Shown here: positions 10,816 through 22,365 of the stretch, one piece after another
Layout: each line of letters starts with the position of its first letter
How positions within the stretch are numbered: position 1 is the first letter of the stretch
Program-made: the position numbers and the translations under genes
Assembly: GCA_033297075.1 (NCBI GenBank)
Contig: MU858049.1
Span: 372,001 to 436,000 of the forward strand
DNA: 64,000 nucleotides
Direction of reading: 5' to 3'
Source of the DNA: Rhypophila decipiens
Lineage: Eukaryota > Ascomycota > Sordariomycetes > Sordariales > Naviculisporaceae
The notes under the pieces: model-generated
What the model was told of the DNA's origin: nothing
The model's database searches: none
The model's input: the letters and a program-made list of their open reading frames with translations, nothing else

Positions 10816-12375
10816 CTAAACAGCTGTCTCGGATATCTTGGCCAGTCTCTCAAACCCTTCGTTCCTCCTCGCCTTCCTGCTCCCCTGATTCTTGAGACTC
10901 TCCAGGTGTTCTCGGCGTTCCTTCTTGCGCGCCGCCTTGTCCAGCGCTCCGACAATATGACCCGTCTCGCCAACAGGATACTTGGCCAGTGCAGCTGCCT
11001 CCTGCTCCCCAGTCCACTCACGAGGCAGAATGGCAAACACCAGATACGAGGTATGCGACTTGATCTCGGGCTCTCCGCGCGTGACAAGCCGACCATCCTT
11101 CCACGGGCGTGCAGATGACGCTTCTGCGGTAGAAGCTGGTGCTGTGATGTTGTTATCATCGGCCTCGATATCGTCGTCATCATCCATGGCATCCGCGCCG
11201 GCCCGGGGTCTAGAGTTTTCCCTCAGCCGGTCCTCAATCTCGGTCAGTCTGCCCAGTGCCTCGTCGACATCCTTGGCTGAAACGTTGACACTCCGATCAT
11301 AGGGGAGGTTGAGCCCGACGCGGTCGCGGACTGTGTGGAGCTTCCTGTGGGCAATCTCTAGCATGTCGATATCGACCCAGCCTAAGCGACGGAGAGCCGA
11401 GACTGTCCGGGTTACTTGCTCGATGCAGGGTGAAAAGGTGCAGAGGTAGGCATTCTTCTTAGGATCCAAGGGCGATACCCAGGGCTTTTCGTCTTCTTCC
11501 GTCGTCTCGCTTCCGTTTTCCGCCTTGTCGCTCTGGGGTCGTTGGCGAGACAGGTGGGGCAGCGCCTCCCAGGGTGAGGGCAGATCGAGAAAGATGGAGC
11601 TGGCCTTGGGACTCTCGCCGTCTACCAGGAACCCGCCGTTGTATACGTCGCGGTGCGTCAGTTGTACAAGGCCTTCTAATCCGTGGTCCTGAATCTCTTT
11701 CTTCATCTTACGGTAGCGATCCTCGTGGAACTCGTAGCTGAACACCTTGCCCTTGTGCTTACCATCACGGTCCGGGTATCCATTGTAGACTGCTCTCACC
11801 GAGGCGTGGCTGAAACTCCCACTTCCCGCTCCCGCCTCAATTAACACTGTGCCGGGTCTCGCTCGTATCCGGTGCAAGATGTAGCTGTAGTCTGGCGTGT
11901 ACACGACCTGCGTGCGATGGGGCAGACTGAGAGTCCAAAGCTCGGGTGTTGGGGGTAGGATGTGAATGAAGCCGCTGGTAGTAGCCACGGGTTGTTTCGC
12001 GGGATTTTGGGGGGGTTCTGGTGTCTCGGTCTCGGCAGGGGTGTCGGCCGGGGTGCCGTCTGAGCTAGGTCCAGCATCGTCGCCGTTAGGTCGCTTCCTC
12101 TTACGGCCGCGGGATCCCGTGTCTACCTTGGAGGCACGAATCTGTGTGCCCCAGGGGATGCCAATCATGGATGAGTGAGGATAAGAGCCATATCGGGTGT
12201 TGACGACGACGCCCTCGGCATAGCCGTCGTGTTCGCCCGCCGTTTGTGCGAGGTAGACGGGCTCCAAGTTGTCGCGCGAGAGGTGGAGGAGGGCTAGGGA
12301 GTTTGCTTTGGTGACTGGTCCGGGATCCAAAAATGGAGATCCTCTCTGGGCTAGGCTTCGCGTAGTTGGCGCCAT
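10816..12375 (-). CDS. trm61: tRNA (adenine-58-N1)-methyltransferase catalytic subunit
   Basis: Single exon, 519 residues. The N-terminal beta domain is interrupted by a charged insertion with a nuclear-localisation-like RGRKRKRP (89-96). The block FIHILPPTPELWTLSLPHR then leads into the Rossmann methyltransferase fold. The S-adenosylmethionine loop is EAGAGSGSF (180-188), the acidic motif is YEFHEDR (about 214-220) and the catalytic-site motif is FLDLPSPW (262-269). The C-terminal part carries another disordered acidic insertion before LPREWTG. With Trm6 the enzyme makes m1A58 in the T loop of tRNAs, including initiator tRNA. It is longer than the yeast protein (383 residues) mainly because of the insertions. 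Confidence 0.92.
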   Translation of the reverse strand: MAPTTRSLAQRGSPFLDPGPVTKANSLALLHLSRDNLEPVYLAQTAGEHDGYAEGVVVNTRYGSYPHSSMIGIPWGTQIRASKVDTGSRGRKRKRPNGDDAGPSSDGTPADTPAETETPEPPQNPAKQPVATTSGFIHILPPTPELWTLSLPHRTQVVYTPDYSYILHRIRARPGTVLIEAGAGSGSFSHASVRAVYNGYPDRDGKHKGKVFSYEFHEDRYRKMKKEIQDHGLEGLVQLTHRDVYNGGFLVDGESPKASSIFLDLPSPWEALPHLSRQRPQSDKAENGSETTEEDEKPWVSPLDPKKNAYLCTFSPCIEQVTRTVSALRRLGWVDIDMLEIAHRKLHTVRDRVGLNLPYDRSVNVSAKDVDEALGRLTEIEDRLRENSRPRAGADAMDDDDDIEADDNNITAPASTAEASSARPWKDGRLVTRGEPEIKSHTSYLVFAILPREWTGEQEAAALAKYPVGETGHIVGALDKAARKKERREHLESLKNQGSRKARRNEGFERLAKISETAV

Positions 12376-14005
12376 GTTATTCTTTCCTGGCGATGTCCTG
12401 GGCGACTGTAATGTATGTCTGGTACAAATGCTGCTGTCCAGAATCGCGAACTAAAATTTTTGGTGTTGAAAATGCTCCAGGGTCGCCGAGCAAGTGGGAT
12501 GCGGGGTAGACGGAGCTTGGGGTGCGGAGAACTGTGGCGCTTGTCACATTGACAGGGGTTATGATTTAGTAGTAAGTGGGGGTCAGGGCCTGGGGTTCTA
12601 GAATGTGGCGCCGAGACCTGTTCCTGCTTCACATCATCAAGCTTCTTTCCACTTCAACTCAATTCAGGGGCTCATCTACGAATAGTTCATAACACTGCCG
12701 AGACCAGGCAGTGATGTTCTGATAAAGCGAACTGGAGTGAACAGAGTACAGAGTACTTTTTACCAACTTCCTCTCAATGGTCTGCTTCTCAATCAATCTC
12801 ATAAATGATTTCCAAATTTCACCACAAATCAGACCTGAAGCTGTTGAGCTTATCAAATCAGACAAGGCAAAAACGCTTAACCAAACTCGTATAATGATGG
12901 AACTCGTGTCCCACGGAAACAGTCCCTTCTCTTTATATCTGGTTCTTCGATGTTAGTAATGTACTTCTGGAGGACATATGATGAACAGGTTTCCTCCCCG
13001 CGGGTGTTGTACCCGACTATCATGCCAAGGTCATCGAGCCGAGATCGCTTCACTTCCGAGGCGGAAGCTCCCAAGGTTCTCAACTCTCGACGGTTATATT
13101 ATTCCCCTCATAATGAACATCTGCCGAGTTTGTCCGCCAGCCTGACCGGCTCCTGTCCTACTCTTACACCAGTCCTAAAATTGGCTGATGTTTCCGTCAT
13201 CCCTTCCACCAGCTTGCCTCGCACCGTGAACCTCGACGGCTGGCCCCCCCATGGCCAGAGAACCAGACCTGTGACCCGCGTAGGGCTGCAGCCCACCCAC
13301 TCGATCGACTTCCTCTGCCTCGAGTCCCGGCAGTCTGGATACCACCAGGACACAAAATAAAGGGGTTGAAGTCTCACAGCTGACGACGCCTTCATTTAAC
13401 CTCGTCCTCGAGCTCACCTCGTGGGACATGGCCTCGAAATCGGCTCAGACCACTTGGGTTGCTCAAGTAGGGGGAAGATGCAACAAGCCAAGTGGCAAAA
13501 GTCCTCGCACCACGACGCTCATAGATGTGTTCACGGCCACGAGCCGGAACTGAACGCTGGGAGAGACACACCGAGTCTCGCCAGCATCACGGGATCAAGT
13601 TTGTTCCGGTATCCAATCCAGGCCACGCGATTGCCGAGATAGTAATGGCTCAAGGAGGACGGGCACTCATCTCCTCCTTTCCATGGATGCTTCCCGCGTG
13701 CTATCGTACTTTGGCCGATGACGCGGTCACCCAGGTGGACGAAACAAGTGCGACGATGTCGAGGGAGGTGGTCTGTTCAGCTTGATGGCTGACCGAGGAG
13801 ACAACGGTCCGGAGCTAATCTAACCGCTCGAGGGGGTAGGAAAAAGGTATAAGTAGGGGCATCATCCACTTGCTATTGCCTCTTTTCAACATCGATATCC
13901 CGTCATCGTCTGTCTATCATCCTAGATACCATCAACCTATTCACCGTTATCACCTGCTTCTCAACTTTTTACAAGTTTTTGACACTCCACCAAAACTCTG
14001 TCACC
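12376..14005. other. intergenic, no gene seen
   Basis: Contains the TRM61 promoter and, near the right end, the promoter of the CipC-like gene. The longest open frame (about 136 codons from 12950) overlaps frames of similar length on both strands and resembles no known family, so I leave it out. Confidence 0.55.
13831..13859 (+). promoter_or_regulatory. TATA box and AGGGG (STRE-like) motifs upstream of the CipC-like gene
   Basis: TATAAG lies at 13848-13853, about 150 bp before the start codon. It is bracketed by AGGGG at 13831-13835 and 13855-13859. AGGGG is the binding motif of Msn2/4-type stress regulators in fungi. A pyrimidine-rich leader follows, typical of strongly expressed fungal genes. 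That these motifs act here is inference. Confidence 0.45.
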
Positions 14006-14602
14006 ATGGGCTTCCTCGATTTCGGTATGGACAAGTCTCCTTTCGGCCCTCCTCTCTCAGCCCGTGCCTGCCTTCCCCTACTATACCCCCAACACAAACA
14101 AAGTGCCCAAACAGCTAACACCCCCTCTCCCAAAAAAAAGCCCAGGCCAAAGACGCCCGCGACCTAGTCTACAACACCCCCACCGACGAGCTCACCCCCG
14201 AGCACAAGGCCAAGGTCAGCCACGAGCTCCTGGGCGGAGCAGCCGCCTTCGAGGCCATGCACGTCTGGGAGCAAGAACAGCGCAAGGAAGGCAAGCCCGT
14301 CAAGCACGGCCTCGCCAAAGAAGCCCTCGCCGCTCTTGCCGCGGCCGAAGTCGACAAGGTCGCCGAGTCCAAGGGTCTCGACTTTGTCGATCGCGAGAAG
14401 GCCAAGACCCACGCCAGTCAGCAGGCTGAGAGCTTGTATGATGCTCATTATGGGGATAAGGAGGTTTACGATCCTACGTGAGTGAATAACATACACTACT
14501 TGAGTTGGGGGAATCGATGGCTGATTGTGTGCAATGTTTATTTTTAGTGAGCATGAGATCCACGAGACTATGCGACACCAGGAGCCGGTGCAGGAGCTGT
14601 AA
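14006..14602 (+). CDS. cipC: CipC-like small stress protein (DUF3759)
   Basis: Exons 14006-14024, 14141-14477 and 14548-14602, giving 136 residues starting MGFLDFAQAKDARDL. The family core is clear: HKAKVSHELLGGAAAFEAM, then WEQEQRKEGKP, then VAESKGLDFVDREKAK, ending in a His/Glu-rich tail. CipC-type proteins are small, soluble and abundant, and are reported as induced by concanamycin and other stresses in Aspergillus; their biochemical role is unknown. Intron 1 (116 bp) has donor GTATGG, a GCTAAC branch and an A-run acceptor; intron 2 (70 bp) has GTGAGT and TTTTTAG. The short first exon is easy to miss, and the in-frame ATG at 14257 would remove half the domain. Confidence 0.85.
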
Positions 14603-15527
14603 ATGCGCATAGAGCTGGGAAAAGCAAACAGGGAAATTGCGTCTTACGAGATTGCTATTGACAACAAGGAGGATAAAGCAACAGACACACAAGGTAAAAA
14701 GAAAACCATAGTTATGGGAAGGGAGCAAAAATGAGATATAGAGTACTACTGAAGCTGGAATTCAAATAATACTCTTTTTTTCAACATGTTGTCTTTGTGA
14801 ATCTGGGATGACACTACTTTTGACTTGTGAGAATGGAAATGAACCAACCATACGGAAGAAACAGAAGTGGAGAGTCTCCTTGCTTGATGATCTGATCAAG
14901 TCTCCTCTGGACTTTTTTTCCCCTCGAGATTGATACTGACGCATTATGGCAATGCCAGAGCGTTTTATTCTTGTTCCTCTGGTTAGCGGGCTGTCAATCT
15001 TCCACTGGGCTTCTCGAACACCACGACGTCCTAATGTCCCTCTATATTGGTGCAAGACGTATTCCCGTAAAAGCCATAAAGGTGGAAAAGGCATTGGTGA
15101 CCTTACTCATGAGTACGACGAGAGCTTCAGATTTATACAGATCATCTCTCCTGTTCTCGGTACGTCGGCGACCTCTAAACCCATATAATTACACACACTT
15201 TCTAATTTACAAGTTATTTTGTTCTTGTTTGATTGTTATACACAGCCAAGGATACGATCTCGAGCTCCTCGTCGTCCAGTTCCCATGCCATGCCATGCCA
15301 TGCCCGCGGTACCCTTCTCAGACTCGGAAATACGGGGTCGGCCGGTGGTGAGCCTCCAGAGGCAGTGGAGAATTGACTCGATAATATCAAGCCCACATTC
15401 TCATTTTTCCCCAGAGACAGCCCATAGATCAAATCAGCTGTTGAACCTCTTCGTACCAGGGCTCCATCTTCACCTATCCCCATCCCATCCCAAGTCCTTT
15501 TCTCTTTCAATGAAAGCAAGGTAAAAA
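14603..15527. other. intergenic between convergent genes, nothing recognised
   Basis: Probable 3' UTRs of the CipC-like gene (plus) and the bL34m gene (minus). A tandem CATGCCATGCCATGC motif lies near 15287-15302. No gene is supported. Confidence 0.5.
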
Positions 15528-16077
15528 TTAGGCACTCAACCTCCGCCGTCCCTTGGCCTTCCGAGCAGCCAAGATCTTGCGCCCTTTATTCGTGCGGATC
15601 CTGCTCAGAAAGCCATGTCTCCTCTTCTGAATCAACCGGCTGGCATTCGACATTGTCGGCCTAGGTCCACACCTGATCTGATTTCCCAGTCCTGCGAGCG
15701 CCGGGTTCGACGTGATGAACGTTTTTGGGACCAGATCTAGCACCACGCCCCCCTCTGCGGTTTGTGTCGTCGTCGTCGTTTGTCCCGTCATGCTGGTGGG
15801 TGTGTTTGTGCGAAAGACTGACTGTCTTGTTGTTGTTCCGGATTGGAGGCTTGGTCGTAGGGGGGTGAGGATTGAGAATGATCTTTGACACCAACAACAA
15901 TTAATTGTCAGACTTTCTTTTTGTTTGCCAGATTTTGGAATGGGGTTGGTTGGGATTGATTATGAATATTTACCTAGATGAAGGTACCGCGATTCTCTTG
16001 GGCACAGCTGCGCGGGCCCATGTTGCGCTCCGGAGCAGCGGCATCGCAGACGACCCCAGTTTTCTGAATCCTGACAT
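15528..16077 (-). CDS. mrpl34: mitochondrial large-subunit ribosomal protein bL34m
   Basis: Exons 16077-15974 and 15882-15528, giving 152 residues. The last 45 residues, from [19 protein letters not shown] to the Lys/Arg-rich end [12 protein letters not shown], are bacterial-type L34. I extended the gene upstream because an ATG at 16077 begins a basic, Ser/Ala-rich presequence ([20 protein letters not shown]) that splices in frame to [12 protein letters not shown], a typical mitochondrial targeting stretch. The intron has donor GTAAAT, a CTGAC branch and the weaker acceptor AAAG, which is the least certain part. L34 binds rRNA in the core of the mitochondrial large subunit. Confidence 0.82.
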
Positions 16078-16770
16078 TTTGCCTGTTGTTTATATCTGTT
16101 GCGAACCGGGGCCGTCGAGTCGTTCGTCGGTGTTTTCCGTCAATGTCGCCCGTCGTCGTCGTTGTCGTCCTTTAAAGTGCAGGGAAAAGGTTCAACCAGC
16201 TTGCTTGGCGAAAGTGCAATGCAAGGTCAAGGATGCAGCCAGTCAGGGTTAGGGTCAGTTGTCAACCGACCCACTGTTTCCCCTGACATCCGGGAAGTTC
16301 AGATGAACATCGAACCCAACTTTTGGGCATCCAAAGACCATGCAGCGCTTCAAATGGGAAACAAGACTGTTGACGCTTAGATTGGTGAGTATATATACAC
16401 CTAAAATCTCAAATAAAACTTGAAATTGCCTATGAACTATGATCGACCAAAGCCCGCAGCCCAACCCGGCCGTTGGTGGGCGGGTAGCTCGCTGGTGGTC
16501 AAGAGCAATAGATCCATCCGCCTCAGCCCTGATCCGCCTGGATGGAGTATTGCTGGCCTCTTGCCAAAGGCCTCTGGCTTACTCTCGCTGCGGCTTGTGG
16601 GCGACTGCGCTTTGGTTGCACTCATGTGGGAGATGCTGTTGGAGGCGTTTCGCCAACCCAGATCCATCAATGCCATCATCCATAGAGACCTATAAACTAG
16701 GGACCGCCGGCCAGTCCCGCCTGAACTTTTCTTTTTACTTTCAACATATCTCACACTTCTACACCTAAAT
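16078..16770. other. intergenic, nothing recognised
   Basis: Lies between the bL34m start and the STE24 3' end, both on the minus strand. The short open frames on both strands resemble nothing known. Confidence 0.5.
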
Positions 16771-18333
16771 CTACAACTCGTCCCTTCCAGTAGCGACCAC
16801 AGTCTCGCCCTCCTTGTCCTTCTCCTTGGCCTCAACCTTTTGTGTGGGCACCCAGTTCAGCGCCTTGAGTCTCTCCGACAGAATAGGGTGCGAAAAGTGG
16901 TAGCTAGCAAACATCCAATCGGCCTCCATAGTGCTGAGGTTCTGAATTTGGAGCTTGATGAGGGAGCGGGCGAGCTCGGCGTTATATCCCAGGTTGTTGG
17001 CGAACGCGTCGGCCTGGAACTCGTACTTTCGGCTAAGAATGTTCATCAAGAGCTTGATGACCGTATCCATTGGGCCCAGAACATCCGAAAAGAGAAGGAA
17101 TCCAATGATGATGGGGTGCGTCTTGGTAAAGCCGAAGTCGGCGTAGAGCGACTTGTTGTTGACGAACACGGAGAACAGAGAGAAAATGTAGAAGAAGTGA
17201 GCCTGCACCCAGTACAATTAGCATATGGCCTGGGCCCGTGTTTACTCGCTCCAACTTACCTGAGAAATCATAAAGAGCCTGCTGGTGTGGCCCAGCTTCC
17301 AGTGGCCCAGCTCGTGAGCAAGAACGGCAACCACCTCCTCGGTCTCGCTCTTCTCGATCAGGGTATCAAAAAGAACAATGTGCTTCTTCCACGGCATTCC
17401 AAAGAAGTAAGCGTTGCTGTGAGCGCTTCGCTTGCTGCCGTCAATAACATGCAATTCGGAAAGAGGGAACTTGAGCTTTCCAGCGAGCGCCTCGATGCTG
17501 GTCTTCAGCTTGCCCTCCTGCAAGGGAGAGAGCTTGTTGAACAAGGGGAGAATGGCAACCGGGTAGATGGTGATCATGAAAACCTGAAGAGCAGCTCCGA
17601 AAGCCCATAGGTAAAAGAAGAACTGATCGCCCGTCTTCTTGATGATGGCGAGGAAAGCCGAGAGGATGGGAGGGACAAAGACGACAGCCAAGAGGTTAGA
17701 CTTGATCAGATCCGTGACGAACAACTTGGGAGTCTGCTTGTTGAATCCGAACTTTTCTTCCAGAACAAAGTGATGGTAGATGTTGGTCGGGAGCGAGAGA
17801 GCCTGTTGGATGACGATAAAGGCCAGCACAAATACGATCGAGTGGGATATCTCGCCAGAGAAACGCGCAGGAGCAAACTTCAGGAGGAGGTTTCCAGTCC
17901 ATGACCACAGCTTAGGGAGAATGTCGAACTGGTAGAATGCGATGTTTTGGATTTGACCGTAGAGTGCGCTGACCATGCCGAACTTGGCTTTGGCCCGTCC
18001 GTATGCCTGTTCAATGTTAGATGACGTTCCTTTGTGTTTTCAGCGTCGAGACTGTGCGAACCTGGCTCTTGTCGTAGACTTCCTGAGAGACCTCCATCTC
18101 GAGCACCTTGGGCGGCTTCGTCCTGCAGAGGACGCGATATTGGCGCCATCCCAAGAAACCCTCAAAGACATATTGGGCGAGAGAGAAACCGATGATCAGC
18201 TTCTTCCATGGGAAGAGCGGTCGGTCGAGAAACCGGGCGAGGCGCTATTCGCAAGGTACTTGTCAGCGTACTAGTCTCCGGAATTGGAGACGAGCTCCCT
18301 TTCGAAGCCGTTTCTCACCTGGAGGATATCCAT
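16771..18333 (-). CDS. ste24: CAAX prenyl protease 1, zinc metalloprotease Ste24
   Basis: Four exons (18333-18319, 18244-18062, 18006-17260, 17202-16771), all joined in phase 0, give 458 residues, the normal family length. The start MDILQ is a 15-base exon; the next exon gives RLARFLDRPLFPWKKL. Several membrane spans surround the chamber. The zinc site is HELGH (297-301, within VLAHELGHWKLGH), and the third ligand is Glu376 in SRKYEFQADAFA. Ste24 sits in the ER/inner nuclear membrane. It removes the last three residues of prenylated CAAX proteins, cleaves a-factor-type pheromone precursors and clears blocked translocons. Its substrates are made by the prenyltransferase whose alpha subunit is encoded about 7 kb away. 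Confidence 0.95.
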
Positions 18334-18913
18334 CGTCGCGCAAAAAAAACACAATTGACCTTTCTCGGCTTCAGTAACTAAAGAAGAGGCTATGCGCTGT
18401 TATGGAGGAAGAAAGGTAAAAGAAACGAGGGGACAAGGGACGACTATTCCCTATGCATCATTGCAGGAGCAACCTGTCCTTGCCGCAGCAGTTGTTACGC
18501 AGCCGCAGGCAACATTGCTTACCCCGGATGAGAGTGGGGCTGAGAAAGTACAATGATTGGACCTTTTTGTCCGACTGCCTTATCGATAAGACTGCTCAAA
18601 CATCACTTACATCAGCTTCGATTCCATAGCCTTGTCAAGTTCATGACATCAAGGTTCATATCTCAGAAGAAGGCTTTGGTGTGGAAATTTGGCTATATTG
18701 GAAATGGTATCGAGTACGGAGATTGATAGCAAACCATCAAACTTTGTCGCTAAATAGATATATGCGAAGACGGAAACATGGACCCAGCAACAACTTCATT
18801 AGGGCCCAGGGGTGCCATCATATTAGATATCGGGATGGAGCCAATTCGCCCAACCAAAACATTCTCTGTCAACCTCTGTTAACCCCGGTGGTGAAGCCCT
18901 CGGTAATAATCGT
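18334..18913. other. intergenic, nothing recognised
   Basis: Contains the STE24 promoter and the 3' flank of the small membrane protein gene. No gene or repeat seen. Confidence 0.55.
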
Positions 18914-19398
18914 CTAGTCGTGCCGCCTAGGGACTCTGAGGTTTGCCCTGACGCGCTCCAGTAACTGTTCCCGAGTGTCGGACTCTTGGGGATGTAGGTC
19001 TCGCTGGTTGATGTCAGTATTGTAACCCGTACAGAGATATTGTTCCCTGAATCTCATTACCAGCTAGGAATGGACATATGAGACAACTTACTGCAGCCAG
19101 CCATCTCATCATTTCAGACTTTGTCCATGTCGATGGGTCTCCTTTTGGATCGTCAGACGTGGGGAAGATGTCTCCTCCCCAGATTGTCCACACGGCAACA
19201 CCTGTCACCAAGCCAGTAAAGGCTAACATAACAGTCAGTATCCGTGAGATATGCGGGATGGATCAAAGAGCAAGTTCCAAGTCTTACCCAGAAAGGCACT
19301 CTGCAGTTGTCGGTCAGCATGTACAGGTTTCACTACAACCGAGGATGGGGTAAACTCACTTTTGACTTCATTGCGCTGTCAAGTGGGGTTGGTGCCAT
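18914..19398 (-). CDS. small four-exon membrane protein with C-terminal helical motif
   Basis: I reconstructed this gene from splice signals: exons 19398-19360, 19300-19288, 19222-19092 and 19003-18914, giving 90 residues. All three introns have GT-AG ends and an upstream CTGAC branch, and the frame closes exactly. One membrane span (about residues 15-35, FTGLVTGVAVWTIWGGD) is followed by a short Asp/Pro linker. After that comes WTKSEMMRWLAARDLHPQE and then TREQLLERVRANL. The tail resembles a helix-extended-helix (SAP/HeH-like) module, in which a W..EM..WL helix packs on a T..LL..V helix. I do not recognise a named family; conserved small fungal mitochondrial or ER proteins of this build exist. 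One exon is only 13 bases. Confidence 0.72.
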
Positions 19399-19838
19399 GG
19401 TTGGCTCGTTCCTTGTCAATCTTTGAGTTGAAGCTTAGCACAATCGATATTGATGGATATGCTAGATAGGAAATTGAGAGTTCGAGTCCATCAGAATTAG
19501 CGCTTTATATAAGACAAACTAGTAGACCAAAGCAAATTCGCCAAAAGACAGATGGCATAAACGTCGAGCAAGATGTCTAGAATCAGGGGAATGACGACGC
19601 AAAATGCCTTGGCAAGCAGCTGTTAACGCCACAGCTGCGATCGAGCTCGGTGCACGTGAGCCACAGACAGCCACTGCACAGCGGGTGGCTTTCCTTCCCG
19701 ACCCCTGTCCACCTGCCCCTCCCGCCAGGCCTAGCCTTAACCCACAGAAAATTATTTGTGTGTCTAAATCCAAGCACGACACCTGAATTCCGATCGACTC
19801 CAGTAATTACACCGGGACGCTCAACCACAACCGCCAAC
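19399..19838. other. divergent promoter region
   Basis: Lies between the start codons of the small membrane protein (minus) and eL38 (plus). No further element recognised. Confidence 0.5.
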
Positions 19839-20305
19839 ATGCCTCAGGAAATTGGAGATATCAAGAAGGTAAGTTCATGACATGCGATTCGGATTTCTAG
19901 CAAAATTACCTGCTAACAACTTTCTCTGCAGTTCATCGAGATCTGCCGGCGGAAGGATGCCTCCTGTACGTTTTACGAAGAAATTGGACCCGCGCGACGA
20001 TGAGAAATTATGCCCCTCCCGAAACTGGTTCTAACGGTTATTCCAATTACAGCTGCCCGGATCAAGAAGAACAAGACCACCCAGCAGATCAAGTTCAAGG
20101 TTCGGTGCCAGAGACACCTCTACACCCTCGTCCTGAAGGACTCCGACAAGGCCGAGAAGCTGAAGCAGAGCCTTCCTCCCAGTATGTGGCGACCCACTGC
20201 TCCAACCTTGGAAAATAAACATCTCGAGAAATAGCAGCTGACATGTTGGAAGCAGGCCTTCAAATCAAGGAGGTGCCCAAGAAGAACAAGCGGACTTCCT
20301 CATAA
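19839..20305 (+). CDS. rpl38: 60S ribosomal protein eL38
   Basis: Exons 19839-19868, 19932-19965, 20053-20181 and 20256-20305, giving 80 residues. The product begins [20 protein letters not shown], has the core [20 protein letters not shown], then [20 protein letters not shown], and ends [13 protein letters not shown]. eL38 is a small component of the cytosolic large ribosomal subunit. All introns are GT-AG and short, and three introns in so short a gene is normal for ribosomal protein genes in filamentous ascomycetes. The first exon encodes only ten residues. Confidence 0.95.
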
Positions 20306-22365
20306 GCGATGACCACCGAATAGCTGGAAGAATTTCGAGGCGGGCATACAAGGGCGTTCTGGTGTCTTCTTCTTTGGAACGGGCAATTGAATGGGATCTT
20401 AGCAAAAGCTGGGATTGGGACAATGAATGATATCACTCGCATGGGTTTTGACAAAACTTCTTAACCAATATCTTTTGCGCAGCGAGTTGGAACCAGCGCA
20501 GCATCCCATCATTCATGTACACTGTCTGAAATGACGTGTGCACCATAGCCAAACCTCGGTCGAGGTCCCAAGAAGCAACTTGCATTCTGCCGGTCGTACC
20601 ATTCAGAGCTGTCTTGCCTTCCACGTTTGGATTCTATGCGTGCTATTCGTCAAGACTTTCCAGTATGCCCGAGGAAATCATTCACGTGGCGACGTATATC
20701 GATATCAGGGCTCGGGTTTGTAGCTTCGTCTCTGGCTGACAGCTCTTTTCCTTGAGGATAGGTCCTTGAGGGCAATTCGTGGAGAACACAAAAGGAACCC
20801 GACAAACACCGAGTACCACGATGGTCAGACAACGATGACACGACCTCTGGACGCTCGTTTCGAGTTTCTGTGGGCTGGTTGGGACCGAGGAGTAAGCTTG
20901 GTGAGAACACCAGATTGGGCTGTCCACCGAATAAGATGGTGCTCGCTGAAGGTTTATGTGTATTGTCGACTACTCAATCTGTAACTTTTCCAGAGTACCG
21001 AGAGCCGGGAGTGGGCGGTATTCGTATACCTGGGTGAAAGTATATATTCCATTCCTACGCCTCGAGGGTACCATCGGAGTTAGTCATAAGCCGCGAAGAC
21101 GGGAACAAAGTTTGAAGATTTTGGATTTGCATTGGGGTGTTTTTACGGATACCCTCGAATGTTTCGTATCAGGCTAGGAGGGACCGTCATTCACCAAATA
21201 TATCGTCAAGACTCTGGATCATGCGTATCACCCAACTCTGGTGTCTTGGCGCAGTTGAATAAGCCTGGCCCATTTGGCAGAGCTGCGGTGCTCACTGCTG
21301 TCCCCGGGCATTACTCAACTTGGTGATGGCCACACCACTCCGAGCCCGGGATCATCTCCATTATGTTTCACGATGTACCCTAGATTTCCTATGTTCGGAT
21401 TCCTGAATTCTCTCAACAAAATCAGCGAGCCCAATCACAAAGGCAAAACCGTCGGGCAGTCTCCGGGAGTCAAGTGACCTCATGCCAGGGGGTCGGGAAC
21501 TTGCCGAAATGGGCCTTCAAGCGGGACTGCGCCTTCAAACTTGCACTGCTCTGTGCCGGGATGTCTTGATTTCCAGCTGGCCCAAGCCGCTAGGCCATGT
21601 TTCTGGTGTCCAATGAGGTGCTTCCAGAAACCAAATTGACACCCCATGCTCGTGGAACGGAGCGAGACTGGCCCCCCTGTCAGCTCTCTAACCCCTGTTC
21701 GCCCACGATATCCGTACCAGGCCTGACCAGTGCGGCCCTGGTCCATTGGCAAATGACATTTTTCTCGTCTCCTTTCCAGTGGCAGTCATTGCGCGTCCAA
21801 GTCTAGAAAATCTGGGGGTCCCGTCATCAGCAACTTTCCGTGGTTAAAGAGCGGTATTTCTCCTTTCACTGTTGCTTACACACACCAGCAGTCCTGCACC
21901 ACGCCGTCGCTACTCGCCATCTTCCCATCGTTCGTTACGACTGCTCCTGCAGCTGCAGCTTGTCGTTGCACTGCCATTTCTGCAGCCAACCCGAGCGATT
22001 ACGTCCCGTTGGTAACGGAAGCGACATCGCGCACCAGCAAATTGTATCGTATGCATTTCGCCTTCCCGTCCGTACCCCAACCGGTTTGAATTGGCCAGGA
22101 ACACCAATCACAACTTTCTTGGTTTCTCAGAGTCGAGAGCTCTCCTGCCATCCTGTCATAATATCACCTGGTACTTCGCTAGACCTGCCGCCAGTACTCG
22201 ACTTTCATTATCTTGCGGAAAGACTTGAGCTCTTGCTTCTGGTTATTCCTTCCCAACTTGCACGAAATCAGTCCTCTTTGTCCTCGAGTCAAGGAAACAA
22301 CTTGAAGGTGTAAATAAGGTTCGGAGCATAACCGAAAACGGTGGCACGACTGTCAGCCGCCCATC
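20306..22365. other. intergenic, no gene seen
   Basis: About 2 kb between eL38 and mevalonate kinase. Open frames occur on both strands but none shows family motifs or a consistent splice pattern. The last 500 bases are pyrimidine-rich and probably form the ERG12 promoter and leader. Confidence 0.5.

Noticed and set aside
12950..13360. 136-codon open frame in the TRM61-CipC interval
   Set aside because: No family resemblance, opposed by equally long antisense frames, and no splice or promoter support.
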